Positions 32,662 through 36,333 of a stretch of 36,333 nucleotides of DNA are shown here, one piece after another. The notes below the pieces were generated by a model. The model had not been told where the DNA came from. It saw nothing but the letters and a program-made list of their open reading frames with translations, and ran no database searches. Within the stretch, counting starts at the first letter, position 1; the number at the start of each line of letters is the position of its first letter. The DNA is from Candidatus Villigracilis saccharophilus (GTDB lineage: Bacteria > Chloroflexota > Anaerolineae > Anaerolineales > Villigracilaceae), in the NCBI GenBank assembly GCA_016709305.1, contig JADJNA010000007.1, positions 1 to 36,333 of the forward strand, given 5' to 3'. A program made the position numbers and the translations under genes.

Positions 32662-34084
32662 ATGGTTAAAGCGTTCCGATACTTGAGGGAGAGAATGGTT
32701 AAGGCGGTTGGCGCGGCGATCTATTTGATTGGTACTTCGCTGCTTATAAATTATTTCTTTTCCAATTGGATCTACGATGATCCTTTTATTACCTATCGTT
32801 ATGCGGCCAACCTGCAACACGGCCTGGGATTTGTATATAACTCCGGTGAACGGGTACTGAGCACAACCACGCCCTTGTTTACCTTTTTACTGGCGTTTTT
32901 GGGGAACCTGTGGTCCGACCTGCCGCAATTGGCAAAAGTGATCGGCGCGTTCAGCCTGGCCTGGGCGGGGATTTGCCTGTGGGACCTGTCAAATACTTGG
33001 AAATCCCCCGGGGTGGCCTGGGCCGGATTACTGCTTTATCCTGCGTTTCCCCTGCTTCATCGCACGCTTGGTTCAGAGACTCCGCTCTACCTTGCTTTCT
33101 GCCTGAGCGCATTTGCGTTTCTCCCGCAAGCGGTATTCGCTGACAGCTGTTTGCCTTGCCCTGGCTGTCCTGACCCGCCCCGACGGCATCCTGTTGGCTT
33201 TCGTTCTGGCGGTCCATTTCCTTGTGCAGATACGACGGCCCATCCCATGGGTGGCTTTGGCCTTATTTCTTGGCATCACCATTCCCTGGTTCGTATTTGC
33301 CTGGACCTACTTTGGTTCGCCGTTGCCGGCCACGCTGGCCGTCAAGCAGCAGCAGGGGATCATGACGATCAGCCAGCGGTTTTCACCGGGGTTGTTAAGT
33401 CTCCTGGGAGGGTATTCCTTGTGGCCGTACGCTTTGGAAGCGGGCCTGGCTGCGGCCGGATTGATCTTTATGTTCCGGAGCGCTCGTCAGTGGGGATTGC
33501 TAACCGCCTGGATCATGCTTTATTTTCTGATGTATTCAATGTTGGGGGTGACCGCTTATTTTTGGTATTACGCCCCCCTGGTGCCCGGCTTGATTGTGCT
33601 GATCGGTTTGGGAATAACAGGCATGCGCGGGTTTTTTATTTCAAGCCGAACCCCGGTTTTTTATTTTGCCGCGATCAGTTTGTTCCTCGTGCTGGCGGCA
33701 TCACAGGCGGTCCCTGTTCCTTTAAATAACCGTTCGATTATTTATGGCCTTGTCGGCGAATGGCTGCGCGGGCACACGCCGCCGAACGCCAGCGTGGGAA
33801 CGCTTGAAGTGGGCATTATTGGATTCCACTCGCAGCGGAGAATGATCGATTTCGCGGGTCTGATCCAGCCTGAGGTTGGCGGCCAGTTCACCCAATACGC
33901 AACTTATGAAGATTCGGCCAAATGGGCGGCTGAGCATTATCACCCCGATTATCTGGCGCTGTTCGAGGGGGATCTTCCGCGCTTTGAACATGGGTATATC
34001 GCTCAACACTGCACGATGATACAAAGTTTTCCGGGGAATCCTTATTTGTATTCGAGCTATATGAATGTGTATGCTTGCAGGTGA
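32662..34084 (+). CDS. GT-C-like membrane glycosyltransferase, one frame break
   Basis: A polytopic protein of about 473 residues (462 if the second ATG at 32695, which has the better GAGGGAG site, is used). The first loop has IYDDPFITYRYAANLQHGLG, then FVYNSGERVLSTTTPL, a clear GT-C pattern in which the D-D pair is the catalytic site. Near 33125 the frame changes from SAFAF to SRKRYSLTAVCLALAVLTRP; one base too many. The second half has further spans and LTRPDGILLAFVLA, a soluble end with WLRGHTPPNASVGTLEVGII, and GFHSQRRMIDFAGLIQPEVG. This C-terminal pattern (IGF-x-S-x-R-x-IDFAGL) is common in the group. Sugar substrate unknown. Confidence 0.72.
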
Positions 34085-34101
34085 TGTCGGGGCCGCGTAA
34101 T

Positions 34102-34593
34102 TCAACGGGTTGATGCGGACGCCGTGAATGTATGTGTGTTTTTCGGGACGCATGTGTGTTTTTTTGGAATGGCAGGGAGGTTCGGGGGCCGTGCCGGGGT
34201 TCTGGTGGCTGTGAGTGTGCTGGTCGTGGTGGCGCTGTAGGTCGCTGTAAATGTCGGCGTTGAGGTTGGGGTCTTTTGCGGACCGCGGTCAGCGCTGCTG
34301 TGGATTCTCGCGGCATCACCTCCACATGGGAAATTGATTCTGTCGCAGACATGCCGACAACCCCAAGAAAAAGTATCTATTCCACCCAACGCAGAAAATA
34401 CCGTACTGTCCCGCGCAACCAAGGCTCCTTCTTGTTTGAATTCTCCGTCCTTCACGGTTCGCATCGGCGCGGAATTACCCCCGCGTTCGCGGCGTCCATC
34501 CGAGTCCAGGTTTTGAAATGTGCAGTTGGAAAATTGTTTTTGGGGAATATTCCAACTGTTTTTAATCCGCTTTGTTGTAAAATTATACAACAA
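34102..34593 (-). pseudogene. possible remnant of a Thr/Pro-rich surface protein
   Basis: The minus frame ends with a stretch KTPTSTPTFTATYSATTTST, then LTATRTP, a linker type common in secreted Anaerolineae proteins and present in the lipoproteins at 2602 and 3255. Beyond it the reading frame alternates between two frames with H/T/P-rich runs. The part before it (GALVARDSTVFSALGGIDTF) has no recognised domain. No ribosome site or intact domain is seen, so this is at best a fragment. Confidence 0.3.
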
Positions 34594-34679
34594 AAATGAT
34601 ATGGAAGGTCAATCCACATTTTTGTTAGCCGGTGTAAAATTCGCCTGTAAGGGACGAGGCAATGGTTTCTTTCGTTTTC

Positions 34680-34708
34680 TTGACGATGGTGTTTTTGCGT
34701 GATAGGAT
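34680..34708 (+). promoter_or_regulatory. sigma-70-type promoter of the Wzz-like gene
   Basis: TTGACG (34680-34685), 17-nt spacer, TAGGAT (34703-34708). GATAAT (34706-34711) is an alternative -10 with a longer spacer. The leader to ATG 34911 is about 195 nt. Confidence 0.5.
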
Positions 34709-34752
34709 AATTTTTGATTTAAAAATTCAATGAATGGGCAGTATCGGAAATA

Positions 34753-34826
34753 ATCCACAGACTTGGCAGATTGCACGGATTTGAATTTTTTCAAGAGAAA
34801 GATCTGTGGATAAATAAAGTCTGGTA
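34753..34826 (+). promoter_or_regulatory. leader inverted repeats before the Wzz-like gene
   Basis: ATCCACAGA (34753-34761) pairs perfectly with TCTGTGGAT (34803-34811), 41-nt loop. CAGACTT (34758-34764) can instead pair with AAGTCTG a little further on (about 34818-34824), so two mutually exclusive stems are possible. The arm TGTGGATAA (34805-34813) is also an exact reverse DnaA box, probably by chance. Confidence 0.35.
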
Positions 34827-34910
34827 TGTATTGATGTGTAGGTATTTCCCCTTGGCGGGAGATGCGCTTGTGCTGCAGCCCGGAATTTTTTATGAAGGAA
34901 AATATAAGTT

Positions 34911-36333
34911 ATGGATGACGAAATTAAGATCGATCTCAAGCCAATGATTGAAATACTGATCCTGCGCTGGCGGTGGATCGTTGGTGTTCCTGTCGCTGTG
35001 ACATTTGTTGCATTGGTAGTGGCCTTGCTGATGCCGCGTGTGTATGATGCACGTGTTTTCGTGGCGGTATCGAAACAAAAGGTCGAGGTGCAGTTTGGCA
35101 CCCAGATCCAAACATTGACCGAGGAACAACTTGGAATGAGCGGCATCCAGACGCAGGCCAGCCGTGATGCGCGCCTGGCGACCTTCCGCGAACTGGTGAC
35201 CAACCCCGCCATCGGTGAGGAAGTACTGCCGCAGTTCGCCGATCGCCTGCGCCAGTTGGATGAAGACCTCCTCAACACATCCCGCTTTCTGGCGGACCAT
35301 GTGTCTGTTGACCAGAATACAAAAAGCGACCTGATCGGGATCGTGATCACACTGCGCGATCCCGTCCTGGCGGCTGATATTGCCAACGCCTGGGCGCGGG
35401 CTTACGAACAGCGCATTAACAAGCTGTACACCAGCGCCACCTCTGCGGATGTTGAGGCGGTTCGCGCGCAGGCTGTGCAGTCGGAACGCGATTATCAAAC
35501 CGCCCAGGGGCAGCTTGAAGCGTACCTGGCCGACAACCCAATACCCCGCCTTCAAAAGCGGATTGGCATCCTCCAGATCCAGATTGAAAGCTATCAGACC
35601 GCCTTGCAGGAGTCTGAGGCGCTGGTCAATAGCCGCGAACTGGCGACGCGCAGGCAGGTATTGGAGGGATATTATGCAGACTTGGCGGCTCTGGAAAAAT
35701 TGCTAAGCGATGCGCGCCTGTTACAGAAACAGGTCTTGAATGGCGAGACTTCGTCTTCAGCAGCATTTGGCGATTCTCTCGCAATGGTTTTCTTACGCAG
35801 TCGAACGTTTGCGAATCAAACTGATCAAACTAATCAAACTGATCAAACGAATTCAACAGATCAGAATTCTGCGCCGTTCTCGCTTCAACTGCAGACCCCG
35901 TTGACTTCCGGGCCGGTGGCGGCTTCGGATGTATCCGGCTTGATCCTCGCTTTGGAACAGCGCAAGACAGAGACGGAAGCCATGATCGATGAGCTTACCG
36001 CTACCCTGCTTGATCCTCTCAATTATCAACTTACTCAGGATGCGGGCGCGGAGATCAGGGATAGCATCGAGAAATGGACCGTTGAGATTCAGTCACTGGA
36101 TGCGCAGTTGGAAGCTGAGGTGGCTCATCATAAGGATCTGGAACGCCAGCGTGATCTGGCCTGGAGTACCTATTCCCAGTTGGCCAGCAAGACTGTGGAG
36201 GTGGCCGTGGCCGCTGAAAGCGGCGGCACGGAAGTGCGCGTGGCCAGTCAGTCGCTCCCGCCCGTCGAGCCTGCGCACTCCGGCAAGCTGACGTTGATCG
36301 TCATGGTGGGCTTTGGAAGCCTTGTATTCACGC
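34911..36333 (+). CDS. Wzz/GumC-like polysaccharide co-polymerase, cut by the window end
   Basis: An open frame of 474 codons without a stop. It sets glycan chain length or couples polymerisation and export, anchored in the membrane with a large extracytoplasmic part. It begins MDDEIKIDLKPMIEILILRW. The first span is WIVGVPVAVTFVALVVALLM (about residues 21-40). A Wzz-type beta region follows (RVYDARVFVAVSKQKVEVQF), then long coiled-coil helices (RLQKRIGILQIQIESYQTAL, LEQRKTETEAMIDEL, LEAEVAHHKDLERQRD). Near the end SLPPVEPAHSGK is the proline-rich motif that precedes the second span (LTLIVMVGFGSLVF). No kinase domain is seen in the visible part. A weak AAGGAA lies 12-17 nt before ATG 34911. 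Confidence 0.82.
   Translation, partial: MDDEIKIDLKPMIEILILRWRWIVGVPVAVTFVALVVALLMPRVYDARVFVAVSKQKVEVQFGTQIQTLTEEQLGMSGIQTQASRDARLATFRELVTNPAIGEEVLPQFADRLRQLDEDLLNTSRFLADHVSVDQNTKSDLIGIVITLRDPVLAADIANAWARAYEQRINKLYTSATSADVEAVRAQAVQSERDYQTAQGQLEAYLADNPIPRLQKRIGILQIQIESYQTALQESEALVNSRELATRRQVLEGYYADLAALEKLLSDARLLQKQVLNGETSSSAAFGDSLAMVFLRSRTFANQTDQTNQTDQTNSTDQNSAPFSLQLQTPLTSGPVAASDVSGLILALEQRKTETEAMIDELTATLLDPLNYQLTQDAGAEIRDSIEKWTVEIQSLDAQLEAEVAHHKDLERQRDLAWSTYSQLASKTVEVAVAAESGGTEVRVASQSLPPVEPAHSGKLTLIVMVGFGSLVFT
35814..35849 (+). repeat. four 9-bp tandem repeats inside the Wzz-like gene
   Basis: Units AATCAAACT / GATCAAACT alternate, encoding Asn-Gln-Thr and Asp-Gln-Thr, followed by a degenerate Asn-Ser-Thr-Asp-Gln. 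It makes a short Q/T/N/D-rich flexible insert between two coiled-coil segments and can expand or shrink without changing the frame. Confidence 0.8.

Larger units (their letters stand above)
34085..34910 (+). other. long gap before the Wzz-like gene
   Basis: About 825 nt without a confident gene. The first 500 nt hold a worn minus-strand frame rich in Thr/Pro (34102-34593). A promoter lies at 34680-34708, and the leader after it has a 9-bp inverted repeat. Nothing else is clear. Confidence 0.5.

Noticed and set aside
34276..34599. A 107-residue plus-strand gene
   Set aside because: No ribosome site, no recognisable domain and an odd composition; the opposite strand also has a frame here with a Thr/Pro-rich signature.
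34751..34813. DnaA boxes marking a replication origin
   Set aside because: Only one exact box and one with a mismatch occur, arranged as a hairpin, with no dnaA, dnaN or AT-rich unwinding region nearby.

Overview
The window looks like the chromosome of an Anaerolineae-type member of the Chloroflexota (inference). The reasons are Thr/Pro-rich lipoproteins with NBR1-like Ig domains, secreted proteins ending in GDWNGDG-type repeats, many multi-spanning GT-C-like membrane proteins, and moderate GC. No tRNA, rRNA, CRISPR array or transposase gene was seen.

A striking property of the sequence is the number of one-base frame breaks in otherwise well conserved genes. They occur in kamA (two), pheT (two), pheS, rfbB, the MOSC gene, the P-domain gene, the M23 peptidase gene, a GT-C-like gene and a lipoprotein gene. 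For those genes, correcting one base per break restores an open reading frame of the expected length (the lipoprotein gene also has an in-frame stop). Several breaks lie in homopolymers, and pheS and pheT are normally essential. Consensus errors of a long-read or draft assembly are therefore the most economical explanation. Each such gene is described here as one gene across the breaks. The ATP-grasp gene at the left edge is more worn and may be a true pseudogene.

Layout: 1-985 (-) decayed ATP-grasp gene. 1216-3900 (+) lysine 2,3-aminomutase behind a good promoter, then two paralogous NBR1-Ig lipoproteins and a shared terminator. 3887-8040 (-) a small membrane protein, pheT and pheS; pheS has a strong promoter and a ~200-nt structured leader resembling a T-box/attenuator. 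8382-10575 (+) a MarC-family protein and a GT-C-like membrane protein. 10655-15195 (-) an HD phosphohydrolase, a three-gene operon (DUF4287/DUF5655, DinB, YdeI-like), a PAS-PAS-PAS-GGDEF diguanylate cyclase and a MOSC protein. 15316-17886 (+) a large GT-C-like protein.

17989-36333 (+) is a surface-glycan locus. It holds the dTDP-rhamnose genes rfbC-rfbB-rfbA-rfbD, two secreted proteins sharing the same C-terminal five-repeat module (one with a P-domain, one a LasA-like M23 peptidase), an ABC glycan exporter (wzm, wzt with a C-terminal cargo domain), a methyltransferase, a GT4-GT2 fusion glycosyltransferase, two more GT-C-like membrane proteins and, at the right edge, a Wzz/GumC-like chain-length protein cut by the window end.

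Working model (inference): dTDP-rhamnose feeds a glycan assembled by the fusion glycosyltransferase and capped or modified by the methyltransferase. Wzm/Wzt exports it, and the two secreted proteins may bind the cell surface or this glycan through their repeat modules.
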